NCBI RefSeq assembly: GCF_049445795.1
Contig: NZ_JBMSDT010000007.1
Span: 310,001-374,000 of the forward strand
Length of the DNA stretch: 64,000 bases
Origin: Larkinella sp049445795
GTDB lineage: Bacteria > Bacteroidota > Bacteroidia > Cytophagales > Spirosomataceae
Reading direction: 5' to 3'
Shown here: positions 33,398 to 42,469 of the stretch, one piece after another
Layout of the letters: each line of letters begins with the position of its first letter
How positions within the stretch are numbered: position 1 is the first letter of the stretch
Made by a program: the position numbers and the translations under genes
The notes under the pieces: generated by a model
Seen by the model: only the letters and a program-made list of their open reading frames with translations
The model's database searches: none
Told to the model about the DNA's origin: nothing

Positions 33398-33476
33398 CAC
33401 CCTTAAATCCCCTAAAGAGGACTTTTCCAACCCGCTTTTTACTGCGTCCGAGTCCCCTTTAGGGGATTTAGGGGTA
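33398..33476. repeat. REPIN-like inverted repeat, family B copy 2
   Basis: Arms about 33398-33425 and 33452-33476 of the ACCCCTAAATCCCCT type with a few mismatches, between the acyltransferase and the T9SS protein gene. Confidence 0.85.
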
Positions 33477-33586
33477 ATTGATCACGCAAACAGGATTACC
33501 AGACATAAGCGTATTACAAGTATTTCCCCAAAAAACCGTATCTTTCGACCCTTCCCCGCAAACAATAACCGATGATTTTGACGTAA

Positions 33587-35122
33587 GTGAACACCCTGTT
33601 CTGCAACACGGTTCGGATGGTATGCTGGTTGATCGTCGGCCTGCCCGGCTGGGCGCTGGCTCAGAACCTGATTCCGAATGGCGGTTTTGAGAATTACCGC
33701 ACCTGCCCCCGGCTCGACAATCTGTTGCAGGAAGCGGTACCCTGGTTTAATCCCAACGGAGCCACACCCGACTTTTACCACCAGTGTTACCCAACCGCCC
33801 AGATCGAATTGCCACCCCATTCCGGCGAAGGCCTGGGGCGGTTGTTTCTGGATTTGAACTGGGCCGAATACATGGCCACTCCGCTGAAAGAACCGTTGCA
33901 GGCCAACGAATGCTACTTTTTTGAACTGTTCATTGCCACCCCCAATCCGCCCCGCTACCTGACCGGCACCATCGGCGCGTATTTTTCGGAACAACCGCTC
34001 TCGGCCACCGGCAAAGACCTCTTCGCCGTCGATCCGCAGATTCTCGACAATACGCTGAACGCCGGAATTCCACGGTTGCGCTGGGAACGAATTACGGGCT
34101 ACCTGAAAGCCAAGGGCGGAGAGCGGTTTATGACGCTCGGAAGTTTTAAAAAACTGCCGGTTTTGCTCGGGTTTTACTACCTGTTCATCGACGACGTTTC
34201 GCTGCTGCCCATCCGAATGAATCTGGGCAAAGACACCACCCTCTGCGGTCGGCAAAGTACGCTGCTGCTTGACGCTACAACCCCCGGCGCGACGGGATAC
34301 CGCTGGCAGGACGGCAGTACCGCGCCCACGTTCCGGGTCAGCAGACCGGGTACGTATTCCGTCACAGTGACAACGCCGTGCAAGATCTTGCAGGATACCA
34401 TCCAGGTCGATTATGCGCTCGATTTCGACCTGGGACGCGACACCACGCTCTGCGAAGGCCAGACGCTGGCGCTGACGGTTCCGGCCAGTCTGCCGCCGAC
34501 CTTCCGCTGGCAAGATGGTTCGACGGCCCGAACGCAAACCGTCAGACAGGCCGGAACGTACAGCCTGCGCGTGGAACAGGCGAGTTGCGTTGCGATCGAT
34601 ACCGTGCAGGTTCGCTACGTTTTGCCGCCCCGGCTGAACCTGGGCCTGGATCAGAGCCTGTGCGGAGCCGAGGTTTTTACGATAAAACCGTCGTTTGCCG
34701 AAGGCCAATTCCGCTGGGAGGATCAAACCGCTGGGATTGAGCGCACCGTGGGCAACTCCGGCCTGTTCCGGGCGTCGGTCCGCAACGACTGCGCAACCGT
34801 CAGCGACACCCTGGCTATCTCGTACGGCGAGTGCGGCTGCGTGATCCAGACGCCGGACAGCTTTACACCCAACGCCGACGGACTGAACGATGTGTTTCAA
34901 CCGTTGCCCTGCGGAGATATTACCATCACCCGTCTGTCGGTGTTCAACCGCTGGGGCGAGGTCGTTTTTCAAACTACGGAGCCCCCGTTTGCCTGGAACG
35001 GACTTTACCAGCAAAAAAACGTACCGATGGGCGTTTACGGCTGGCAGATTCAGTACCAACTGCGGCAAGGCAACGGTTTTGTACCGAAAGAAAAAAAAGG
35101 AGCGCTTAGCTTGATTCGCTAG
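33587..35122 (+). CDS. T9SS type B cargo (CHU_C sorting domain) protein
   Basis: A 511-residue secreted protein starting at GTG 33587 (or ATG 33617). After a signal peptide, an N-terminal domain (about 25-205, 'NLIPNGGFENYRTCPRL', 'YYLFIDDVSLLPI') is the jelly-roll seen before OmpA-like or CHU_C domains in Bacteroidota. Three Ig-like/PKD-like repeats follow, each with 'LG.D.TLC' and 'W.DGST' (about 210-435). The C-terminus is a type B gliding-motility sorting domain: 'TPDSFTPNADGLNDVFQP' and 'ISVFNRWG'-like 'LSVFNRWGEVVFQT'. It should be exported by the type IX system and fixed to the cell surface or shed. Function beyond adhesion-type display is unknown. Confidence 0.9.
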   Translation: MNTLFCNTVRMVCWLIVGLPGWALAQNLIPNGGFENYRTCPRLDNLLQEAVPWFNPNGATPDFYHQCYPTAQIELPPHSGEGLGRLFLDLNWAEYMATPLKEPLQANECYFFELFIATPNPPRYLTGTIGAYFSEQPLSATGKDLFAVDPQILDNTLNAGIPRLRWERITGYLKAKGGERFMTLGSFKKLPVLLGFYYLFIDDVSLLPIRMNLGKDTTLCGRQSTLLLDATTPGATGYRWQDGSTAPTFRVSRPGTYSVTVTTPCKILQDTIQVDYALDFDLGRDTTLCEGQTLALTVPASLPPTFRWQDGSTARTQTVRQAGTYSLRVEQASCVAIDTVQVRYVLPPRLNLGLDQSLCGAEVFTIKPSFAEGQFRWEDQTAGIERTVGNSGLFRASVRNDCATVSDTLAISYGECGCVIQTPDSFTPNADGLNDVFQPLPCGDITITRLSVFNRWGEVVFQTTEPPFAWNGLYQQKNVPMGVYGWQIQYQLRQGNGFVPKEKKGALSLIR

Positions 35123-35155
35123 CGCTCCCTGAAATCACTTCGGATTGTAAAACCG

Positions 35156-36781
35156 TCAGCCTTTTTTGGCCGAGGCAGCCGCTTCTTCGGCCTGCGCCAG
35201 TTTGACGGCTTCGTAGAGGTTGACCACCGCCCCGGTTTTCGACAGATCAGTGAAGTTTACCAAATCGTTCGATTCAGGCCGCAGCACCTGCCGTTTCTGC
35301 ACAACCGCCGACTTTTCGATGATTCGCTTCAGGTCGCTGTAGGTCAGTTTCGGGAAATACGATTTCAGAACGGCCGCAATCCCGGTCACGACCGGAGCCG
35401 CCATACTCGTGCCGCTCAGGTTATCGTACTTGCTGCCGGGCGTGGTCGAGTAAATGGCCATGCCGGGCGCAAACACATCGACGGTTTTCCGGCCGTAGTT
35501 CGAGAACGGTGCCACCAGGTGCTCGTCGTTTTTCGAGGTGATGGCCCCCACCGTAATCAGGTTCGGAATGGCCGACCCGTCCATAAACCGGTCCGACGGG
35601 AAGCTGGCCGTCGTATCGAGCAGTTTGTTGTCGTTGCCGGCGGCATGAATCAGCAGTACCCCTTTCGAGAGCGCGTACCGCATGGCGTCGTCCACGGCTT
35701 TGCGCTGGGGCGACACATCTTTCCCGAAACTCATGTTGATAATCTGCGCCCCGTTGTTGACGGCGTACCGGATGGCATTCGCCACATCCTTGTCGCGTTC
35801 GTCACCGTCCGGCACGGCCCGGATCGCCATGACACGCACCTGATCGGCCACACCCTGCACGCCCAGGTTGTTGGTGCGGTCGGCGGCAATGATCCCAGCA
35901 ACGTGGGTGCCGTGCAACGCGTCGGGGCCGGTAATGTCGGGGTTTCCGTAATCGGTGTCCGTCAGATCATCGGGTTTGTCGCCGACGATCGAGCGGCTTT
36001 CGTACTCCGGATTATAGGCGTATTCGGCTTTGGCTTTCAGGTCATCCAGCCCGCGGGTCAGTTCGGTCTGCACGTCGTCGGTACTGCCGTAGCCCTGAGC
36101 CGCCACCACTTCGTACAGGGCAGCCGCGCCTTTTTTAACGAAATCGTTGTCGGTTTGCGGGTTTTTCAGGACGTTGGTGTCCAGCTTCGACACGTTCAGG
36201 GCCTGTTTCAGCGCGCCCGTAATCGCCTGAAAATTGTCGTTAAAACTGCTGATGGACTTGTACTGCTCCTGGTACTCCGAGCGTTTCTGCTCCATCTCGG
36301 TTTTGTACTTCACATACAGATCGTATTCTTTCTGCTGAGCCGGTTTCAGCGACGACCGGTTTTTGCCTTCGTAGAGCGGACGCAGCCGGGCGTATTGCCG
36401 GGTTACTTCGGCGGTTTCGTAGCGGACGTTGCGGCCGTCTTTACCACCAATGAAGTTCCAGCCGTGTACGTCGTCCACGTAGCCGTTTTTATCGTCGTCG
36501 ATGCCGTTGCCGGGAATTTCCTTCGGGTTGGTCCACAACACCCGTTTCAGGTCTTCGTGGGTGGAGTCGATACCGCCGTCGATCACGGCCACCACCACCG
36601 GGGTCGGTTTTCGGTTGTTGAGCAATTCGCGGTAGGTTCGGTCGGTGCTGATGCCCCAGACGCTGTCGGCTTTCGAATCCAGGTGAAACCATTGGGTGGA
36701 TTGGGCCTGACTGAAGGCAGAACCGGAGAGGAGGATTGTATACAGACTAACGAGTCGACATACAAACGTTTTGAACGCCAT
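35156..36781 (-). CDS. Subtilisin-like S8 serine peptidase with inter-motif insert
   Basis: A 541-residue exported protease with signal peptide (cleavage near AFSQA, residue 26). The catalytic triad is D68 (AVIDGGID), H290 (HGTHVAGI) and S459 (SGTSMAAP); the oxyanion Asn is in 'HAAGNDN'. Asp and His are 222 residues apart because of a long insert (about 90-275) rich in charged helices (YKTEEM-like 'YVKYKTEMEQKRSEYQEQYK'), a layout typical of Bacteroidota S8 peptidases. There is no C-terminal T9SS domain, so it is probably periplasmic. It is convergent with the T9SS gene, 33 nt apart. Confidence 0.93.
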   Translation of the reverse strand: MAFKTFVCRLVSLYTILLSGSAFSQAQSTQWFHLDSKADSVWGISTDRTYRELLNNRKPTPVVVAVIDGGIDSTHEDLKRVLWTNPKEIPGNGIDDDKNGYVDDVHGWNFIGGKDGRNVRYETAEVTRQYARLRPLYEGKNRSSLKPAQQKEYDLYVKYKTEMEQKRSEYQEQYKSISSFNDNFQAITGALKQALNVSKLDTNVLKNPQTDNDFVKKGAAALYEVVAAQGYGSTDDVQTELTRGLDDLKAKAEYAYNPEYESRSIVGDKPDDLTDTDYGNPDITGPDALHGTHVAGIIAADRTNNLGVQGVADQVRVMAIRAVPDGDERDKDVANAIRYAVNNGAQIINMSFGKDVSPQRKAVDDAMRYALSKGVLLIHAAGNDNKLLDTTASFPSDRFMDGSAIPNLITVGAITSKNDEHLVAPFSNYGRKTVDVFAPGMAIYSTTPGSKYDNLSGTSMAAPVVTGIAAVLKSYFPKLTYSDLKRIIEKSAVVQKRQVLRPESNDLVNFTDLSKTGAVVNLYEAVKLAQAEEAAASAKKG

Positions 36782-36882
36782 AAGAAATAGTTAGGTTAAC
36801 AGTCGGTTAACAACCGAAAACGGATCCGTGTTCACGCACCGTTCAGAGTAGTATAACGACCGAAGGCAAATCAACGTATCTT

Positions 36883-37113
36883 TTACTGTTTATTGAATTT
36901 TACCCTTGAAATTTCCCCCAATTCAGGGGAGAAGTTTGCGGCTACCGACGGGGGACTCTGAAGAATGATTCGGTTTCCGGGGTTTAGCGTGGTTACGAGT
37001 TCATCAAAGCCGCTCTGATGAACTCCATCAAAAGCCTGCGAACCGAATAAACGAACGAACCCAAACGCCCCGGACGAACCGCCTTGCCCGTTTCCGATTT
37101 TTTGTCGTATCAT
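36883..37113 (-). CDS. Possible small protein, unknown
   Basis: A 76-codon ORF in the 420-nt gap between the S8 peptidase and the cold-shock gene. It has no recognised domain; the N-terminus is Gly/Ser/Phe-rich (MIRQKIGNGQGGSSGAFGFV). The bases GGAACGGG precede the ATG. Codon choice is compatible with coding, but it could equally be a chance ORF. Confidence 0.25.
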   Translation of the reverse strand: MIRQKIGNGQGGSSGAFGFVRLFGSQAFDGVHQSGFDELVTTLNPGNRIILQSPPSVAANFSPELGEISRVKFNKQ

Positions 37114-37167
37114 CCCGTTCCGTAAATATAAGTCGGCGTCGATAGTGCAGTTCTGGTTTATTTAGGC

Positions 37168-37175
37168 TATCTTTG
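37168..37175 (+). promoter_or_regulatory. -7 box of the cold-shock gene
   Basis: TATCTTTG fits TAnnTTTG and lies 28 nt before the ATG. No clear TTG -33 element is present at the expected distance. The resulting leader would be only ~20 nt, unlike the long cold-responsive leaders of enteric cspA. Confidence 0.5.
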
Positions 37176-37203
37176 ATGAAATTTTAAAGACAATACAATT
37201 ATA

Positions 37204-37395
37204 ATGCAAACAGGAACTGTTAAATTTTTCAATGAGCTCAAAGGTTTTGGGTTCATTACCCCCTCGGATTCAGACAAAGACATCTTCGTTCACGTATCCG
37301 GTTTGATCGATGAAATTCGCGAGAATGACAAAGTTCAATTCGAAGTAGAACAAGGCAAAAAAGGTCTGAACGCCGTTAACGTTGAAGTTATTTAA
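37204..37395 (+). CDS. csp: Cold-shock domain protein
   Basis: A 63-residue single cold-shock domain with RNP1 'KGFGFI' and RNP2 'DIFVHV', plus 'TGTVKFFNELKGFGFITPSD' as the standard start. It binds single-stranded RNA/DNA and acts as an RNA chaperone. It forms a single-gene unit with its own -7 box and a strong terminator. Confidence 0.97.
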   Translation: MQTGTVKFFNELKGFGFITPSDSDKDIFVHVSGLIDEIRENDKVQFEVEQGKKGLNAVNVEVI

Positions 37396-37425
37396 TCGAA
37401 AGATATAATAATGCGAAGCGATGAA

Positions 37426-37454
37426 GAACATGCCCGACGGCATGTTCTTTTTTT
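37426..37454 (+). terminator. Intrinsic terminator of the cold-shock gene
   Basis: A 9-bp perfect stem (37426-37434 with 37439-37447), tetraloop CGAC, and a T7 tract. It starts 31 nt after the stop codon. Confidence 0.93.
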
Positions 37455-37484
37455 GTGTCCCACCGTTTCCCCCTTCCCTTCGAC

Positions 37485-37575
37485 ATTCGTTATTCGACAT
37501 TCAATATTCGTTATTAAAACCGTGCCTCTTTAAATTCAATAACGAATACTGAATAGCGAACACCGAATAACGAAA
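37485..37575. repeat. AT-rich inverted repeat, family E copy 1
   Basis: ATTCGTTATTCGACATTCAA-type left part (37485-37515) and a complementary AATAACGAATACTGAATAGC-type right part (37539-37575), imperfect. Similar sequences are at 56230-56316 and 58145-58182. The rest of the 37396-37701 gap holds nothing else recognised. Confidence 0.75.
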
Positions 37576-37701
37576 TACATTGCCGGACAGGGTAACCAAC
37601 CGAAAACCACCCCGACTGTTATTTTTCGGTTAAACTCACCGCCTTCCCATTAGAAACTGCCCGCCGACCGCTTTTTTTGCTGCATCCTTCTGTTTGCTGT
37701 C

Positions 37702-39630
37702 ATGCGCCCCATCGTTCTTTTCGCACTTCTTCTTTTGTCCATTTCGTCGGCAAACGCCCAGAACTGGTACAAAGGCAACCTGCATACGCACTCGCTCTGG
37801 AGCGATGGCGACGATTATCCCGAAATGATTATGGACTGGTACAAAGCCAACGGCTACCACTTTGTTGGGTTGTCAGACCACAACACGTTTCAGGAGGGCG
37901 AACGCTGGATTAAAGTGCCCCGCGCGCCCGAACGCCGACGGGCCTTCGAGCGGTACCTGCGCACGTTTGGCCCCGACTGGGTCAAGTACCAAACCGGCCC
38001 CAACGACTCGCTGAAAGTGCGGCTAAAACCGCTCAACGAATACCGCAGCTATTTTGAAGAACCCGGTAAGTTTCTGATTTTAAAGAGTGAAGAAGTATCG
38101 ACCGGTTTTCAGGGCAAACCGATTCACATCAACATGACCAACCTGCAAACCCTGCTGCGCCCGCTGCCGGGCAACAGCGTGGCCGAGGTCATGCAGAATA
38201 ACATCGACGCCCTGGTGGCCCAGCGCCGACGCACCGGCCAACCGATGTTTCCGCACATCAACCACCCGAATTTTTACTATGCCATCACGGCCAGCGACCT
38301 CATGCAGCTCCGGCACGAGCGGTTTTTCGAGGTCTTCAACGGCCACCCGCTGGTGAATAATTACGGCGACAGCACCCGCGAAGGCACCGAGTCGATGTGG
38401 GACAAAATCAACCTGCATTTTCTCCGGCAGGGTCGCCCGCTGCTATACGGCCTGGCTACCGACGACAGCCACCATTACCAGTTTTTCGGCCCGACGTTCA
38501 GTAACTCGGGCCGGGCCTGGGTGATGGTCAACGCGCCCGAACTCAAGCCCCAGACACTTATCGAAGCCCTGGAAGCGGGGCGGTTTTACGCCACAACGGG
38601 CGTCACGCTCGAAAGCCTGACGCAAACCGCCACGACGTTGGCGTTCAAGATCAAAGCCGAACCGGATGTCAAATACCGGATTCAGTTTATCGGAATTCGA
38701 AAAGGGCGGGAGAACGCCGAAGTGCTGCGCGAACTGACGGGCACCGAAGCCCGTTACGACATCACGGACGAGTGGCTGGTGCGGGCCAAAATCATTTCCA
38801 GCAAGCCCAAATTCAACCCGTTCGCACCGGGCGACGTGGAAACCGCCTGGACGCAGCCCATCGCCCGCTTGCAGACTCCGCAGCCACTCACCAACGTCAA
38901 ACCGCTGCCCAATGCCCACGCACACAACGATTACGAGCAATCGCGGCCGCTCTGGGATGCACTGGATCAGGGCTTTACGAGCATCGAAGCCGATGTGTAC
39001 GCCCACCGCGACACGCTGTACGTTGCGCACAACCGCCCGGCCTTCTGGAACGCCGACCGCACCCTGGAAGAACTCTACCTGCGTCCGCTGGCCGAACGCA
39101 TTCGGCAGAACGGCGGCAAAGTGTACGCGAATTACACCGGCCCGGTTTATCTGATGATCGACTTCAAAACCGGCTCCGACAGCACCTATCGGGCTTTAGA
39201 GAACGTTTTGCAACGGTATCGTTCTCTACTGACCAACTGCCGGGGAAACCGCTGCCAGCCGGGGGCGGTGACGGTTTTCATTTCCGGAAACCGACCAATC
39301 GAAGCCCTCCGAAAAGTGAAGGAACGACTGGCGGGCCTCGACGGCCGACCGGCTGATCTGGGCAAAGGATTCAGTCCGGCGCTGATGCCGGTCGTCAGCG
39401 ATTCGTACAGCAATCAACTGAGCTGGCGGGGGCAGGGACCGATGCCCGACGAGCAGTTTCAGAAACTCCGCCAACTGGTACAACGGGTTCACGCCGAAGG
39501 CAAGAAGCTGCGGCTCTGGGCCTGTCCGGAAGACCCGGCGGTCTGGGCCAAACTCCGCGAAGCCGGTGCCGATTTCCTCAGTACCGACCAACTCGAACTG
39601 GTTCGGGAGTTTCTACTGAGCGAGAAGTGA
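37702..39630 (+). CDS. PHP-domain phosphoesterase fused to a GDPD/PLC-like domain
   Basis: A 642-residue exported protein with signal peptide (cleavage after SSANA, residue 19). Residues about 22-300 form a PHP metal-dependent phosphoesterase: 'GNLHTHSLWSDGDDYPE' and 'GYHFVGLSDHNTF' with the HxH and DH ligands, later 'FPHINHPNF' and 'LATDDSHHY'. From about residue 404 a second catalytic domain begins: 'NAHAHNDYEQSRPLWDALDQ', 'GFTSIEADVYAHRDTLYVAHN', ending 'LSTDQLELVREFL', the pattern of altered-inheritance/GDPD-like PI-PLC TIM barrels. Both domains cut phosphodiesters, so a sequential breakdown of a glycerophospho- or inositol-phospho compound is plausible. The junction at 385-400 reads through without a frameshift. 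Confidence 0.88.
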   Translation: MRPIVLFALLLLSISSANAQNWYKGNLHTHSLWSDGDDYPEMIMDWYKANGYHFVGLSDHNTFQEGERWIKVPRAPERRRAFERYLRTFGPDWVKYQTGPNDSLKVRLKPLNEYRSYFEEPGKFLILKSEEVSTGFQGKPIHINMTNLQTLLRPLPGNSVAEVMQNNIDALVAQRRRTGQPMFPHINHPNFYYAITASDLMQLRHERFFEVFNGHPLVNNYGDSTREGTESMWDKINLHFLRQGRPLLYGLATDDSHHYQFFGPTFSNSGRAWVMVNAPELKPQTLIEALEAGRFYATTGVTLESLTQTATTLAFKIKAEPDVKYRIQFIGIRKGRENAEVLRELTGTEARYDITDEWLVRAKIISSKPKFNPFAPGDVETAWTQPIARLQTPQPLTNVKPLPNAHAHNDYEQSRPLWDALDQGFTSIEADVYAHRDTLYVAHNRPAFWNADRTLEELYLRPLAERIRQNGGKVYANYTGPVYLMIDFKTGSDSTYRALENVLQRYRSLLTNCRGNRCQPGAVTVFISGNRPIEALRKVKERLAGLDGRPADLGKGFSPALMPVVSDSYSNQLSWRGQGPMPDEQFQKLRQLVQRVHAEGKKLRLWACPEDPAVWAKLREAGADFLSTDQLELVREFLLSEK

Positions 39631-39631
39631 C

Positions 39632-39738
39632 CGTACCCCCGGACTTTAGTCCGGGAGATCTTGATCTTGCTATTTAAGGATGTGAAAACACCTCAATTAG
39701 TTGGGCTCCCGGACTAAAGTCCGGGGGTACGTTTTTTT
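39632..39738 (+). repeat. REPIN-like inverted repeat, family A variant (copy 3), with T7 tract
   Basis: Perfect 26-bp arms (39632-39657 and 39706-39731) with CCCCCGGACTTTAGTCCGGG instead of the CCCACGGACT form of copies 1 and 2; the compensating change is on both halves, preserving the hairpin. T7 follows at 39732-39738, so it can terminate the PHP-GDPD transcript. Its T tract overlaps the stop codon of the next, minus-strand gene. Confidence 0.9.
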
Positions 39739-40864
39739 AGGGGATCAGCAGTTTTTTAGTCGCCGAGAAAACGGGCGTCCTTAGCTGCACGATTTTCAGC
39801 GAAGGTGCAGCCAAACTGCCAGCCCCAACATGAATCAGGTAGCGATTCGCACCCAGCGTTTCTACCTGGCGTAGCTCCCGCAACCCCCGAAGATCGACAA
39901 CGTTGAAAACCGGTTCCGGCACGTTCGTCAGCACCTCAATGCGGTTTTTGTCCACCGGCCGCGCTTCGAAATAGTACGACGAGGGATCATAGCCGACTCC
40001 GATAATCTTCGAGTACGCAAACCGCCCATCCTGGTCGACCTGCCGCAGCCGGTAATAATTGGTGCCCAACACCGGCGCTTCGTCGGTAAAACCGTATTGC
40101 TGCAAGGATTCCGAAAAACCCAACGATACCACCCGGCCCAGCGCTTCGAACGCCTTGGCGTCGGTGCTGCGTTCGACCACAAAGTAGGCGCTGTTGGACT
40201 CAAACGTCGTCTGCCAGCCCAGCCGGACCTGGTTCTCGACCCGCTTGCCGCTGAACGACGCCAGCCGAACCGGCAAGGCCGGAGCGTCATCCCAGTTGAA
40301 GTTGGTGATGTAGATCAACTGCAGCCTAGGGTCATCCCATTCCGGCCCGGCGCAATACTGAATGGTAATCTCGGTCAACGGTCCGCTGAAACTGATGGTG
40401 TTCACCGAATTGTTGACATCCTCATTGATCCCCGTGATGGTGTTGCCACTAATCGTATTGGTAACAGCCGTTCCGATGGCCGGACTGACGGGTGTCCCAC
40501 CGTTGCTGCCTGTCACGGTCACCTGATCCTGGTACTGGCTGTCGCCATCGATCCGGTCAATGTCCAGCAGGTTAAAGTTCAGATTGTTGACCGGTTGCGA
40601 AAAGGTTACTTTCAACGAAATGCAATCCCCGTCGGTCGGAAAGTTAACTCTCAGTTCCAGGCCGTTCGGCATGGGCCGGGGGTAGTCGATGCTTAAAGCG
40701 CTCGTCATTCCGAGCACTTCGACCGTTGCGTTCACCGGGATGTTACCAATGTTGGTAAAAGTGTTTGTAAGTTCGCCCTCCGGATAGTTATTCCAATCCA
40801 AATCCTGCGCTGAGCCCATAAGCGGGCCTACCAGCAGGGCTGCCAGCAGTACAAATCGTTTCAT
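39737..40864 (-). CDS. T9SS type A cargo protein, paralogue A
   Basis: A 375-residue secreted protein. From the ATG at 40864: signal peptide (MKRFVLLAALLVGPLMGSAQ), a beta-sandwich domain (about 25-195, 'SLKVTFSQPVNNLNFNLLDI', 'VTVTGSNGGTPVSPAIGTAV') and a C-terminal T9SS type A region ('PVRLASFSGKRVENQVRLGW', 'ENYF'-like 'NYYRLRQVDQDGRFAYSKII', last strand 'KIVQLRTPVFSATKKLLI'). Function is unknown; likely surface displayed. The C-terminal half is almost identical at DNA level to the gene at 45573-46703, 5.84 kb away in the same direction. Confidence 0.85.
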   Translation of the reverse strand: MKRFVLLAALLVGPLMGSAQDLDWNNYPEGELTNTFTNIGNIPVNATVEVLGMTSALSIDYPRPMPNGLELRVNFPTDGDCISLKVTFSQPVNNLNFNLLDIDRIDGDSQYQDQVTVTGSNGGTPVSPAIGTAVTNTISGNTITGINEDVNNSVNTISFSGPLTEITIQYCAGPEWDDPRLQLIYITNFNWDDAPALPVRLASFSGKRVENQVRLGWQTTFESNSAYFVVERSTDAKAFEALGRVVSLGFSESLQQYGFTDEAPVLGTNYYRLRQVDQDGRFAYSKIIGVGYDPSSYYFEARPVDKNRIEVLTNVPEPVFNVVDLRGLRELRQVETLGANRYLIHVGAGSLAAPSLKIVQLRTPVFSATKKLLIP

Positions 40865-41023
40865 GTTAACAATATTTATTTGTGTATGTACACGCAATAT
40901 ACTTTTTACTTAAATTAGACACAAACGAAATCAAGGATTTTGGTGGAAGCGTTTATTTCAGGCGAATTGCTACCTTTAAAACCTGTTACTACTCTCTTGT
41001 CCCTTGCGAAGGCTTCTGCCAAT

Positions 41024-42469
41024 ATGGATAACCTGACCAACGACATCATCGCCAAACTCTGGAACCTGTGCAATGTCCTCAAGGATGATGGCGTGACGTA
41101 TCATCAGTACGTGACGGAACTGACCTACCTGTTGTTCCTGAAAATGGCTAAAGAAACCGGAACCGAGGATCAGATTCCGGCCGGACACCGCTGGGATAAG
41201 CTGGTGGCAACCCCAAAACCAGATCGTCTGGAAGCCTATAAAATCACGCTGATTCATCTGGAAACGCACGGTTCGCCGATTGTTCGGGAAATATTTAGCC
41301 AGGCCAGTTCATTTATCCGGAAACCGGCTACGCTTTCCACACTCGTGGAAGGCATCGACAAGCTGGACTGGTACCACGCCCGGCGCGAAAACCTGGGCAG
41401 CATCTACGAAGGGCTACTCGAAAAAAACGCCAGCGAAAAGAAGTCGGGCGCGGGGCAGTATTTCACCGTTCGATCGCTCATCGACAGCCTGGTTACTCTT
41501 CTGAAACCGTCGCTCGACGACGTTATCCAGGACCCGGCCGCCGGAACAGGCGGTTTTCTGATTGCAGCCAATCAGTACATTCTTGAGCATAATCCGCCCG
41601 AAAACTGGTCCCCGGCTCAGCAGGAGAAATACCGCAGCAACACATTTTATGGCATGGAGCATGTCCACGATACGCACCGGCTGGCCCTGATGAACCTGTT
41701 CCTGCACGGGATTGCCTACAGTCCCGATGGCGGTGGGGTTCATTACGGGGATACGCTTTCGGCCGCCGGTCAGAAGCTACCAGAAGCCACGCTGATCCTG
41801 TCGAACCCGCCCTTTGGCAGCAAAAAAGGCGGAGGGCTTCCCGAACGTACCGACCTGCCCTACCCGACCAGCAACAAGCAGTTCTGCTTTCTGCAACACA
41901 TTTACCGGGGTCTGGCACCGGGGGGGCGGGCCGCCGTCGTATTACCCGACAACGCCTTGTTTGAGGGCAATGTGGGCCGACAAATCCGAACCGATCTGAT
42001 GGCGACCTGTAACCTGCACACCATCCTGCGGCTACCCACCGGTATTTTCTACGCGCAGGGTGTCAAAACCTGCGTCCTGTTTTTTACACGAGGGAAAACC
42101 GATCTGGATACCACCCGGGAAGTTTGGGTATACGATTTGCGGGCCAACATGCCGCAGTACGGCAAGCGTACCCAACTGACCCGGGCACATTTTGCCGACT
42201 TTGAAACCGCTTTTGGCAACAATCCATTCGGAAGCCCGGAGGCACTGGCTCAGCGGCAGGATACCGGCCCAACCGGGCGGTTTCGCCGTTTTTCGCGCGA
42301 ATGGATTGCCCGCAACAACGATAATCTGAACATTTCCTGGCTGAAAGACGAAGACTCCGAACTGCCCGAACCGCACCTCATCGCGGGTGAACTTATGGAG
42401 GAACTAGAGGGCGCTCTGGAGGAATTACGCGGCATGATGGAAGAATTGGGAGAGGAGGTCGACGCATGA
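41024..42469 (+). CDS. hsdM: Type I restriction-modification methyltransferase, HsdM
   Basis: From the ATG at 41024 this is a 481-residue N6-adenine methyltransferase. The N-terminal HsdM_N helical domain (about 1-130) starts 'DNLTNDIIAKLWNLCNVLKD'; the catalytic domain has SAM motif I 'DPAAGTGGFL' and motif IV 'SNPPFG'. The C-terminus is an acidic helix (EELEGALEELRGMMEELGEE). It forms the M2S complex with HsdS. The 28 codons before the ATG in the same frame are not family-like. Stop and hsdS start overlap as ATGA, so the three genes 41024-45497 form one operon. Confidence 0.95.
   Translation: MDNLTNDIIAKLWNLCNVLKDDGVTYHQYVTELTYLLFLKMAKETGTEDQIPAGHRWDKLVATPKPDRLEAYKITLIHLETHGSPIVREIFSQASSFIRKPATLSTLVEGIDKLDWYHARRENLGSIYEGLLEKNASEKKSGAGQYFTVRSLIDSLVTLLKPSLDDVIQDPAAGTGGFLIAANQYILEHNPPENWSPAQQEKYRSNTFYGMEHVHDTHRLALMNLFLHGIAYSPDGGGVHYGDTLSAAGQKLPEATLILSNPPFGSKKGGGLPERTDLPYPTSNKQFCFLQHIYRGLAPGGRAAVVLPDNALFEGNVGRQIRTDLMATCNLHTILRLPTGIFYAQGVKTCVLFFTRGKTDLDTTREVWVYDLRANMPQYGKRTQLTRAHFADFETAFGNNPFGSPEALAQRQDTGPTGRFRRFSREWIARNNDNLNISWLKDEDSELPEPHLIAGELMEELEGALEELRGMMEELGEEVDA

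Noticed and set aside
33482..35068. 528-codon minus-strand ORF over the T9SS type B gene
   Set aside because: Antisense to a gene with signal peptide and sorting domain; no domain of its own.
35519..36790. 423-codon plus-strand ORF over the S8 peptidase gene
   Set aside because: Antisense shadow; the minus strand carries the full catalytic triad.
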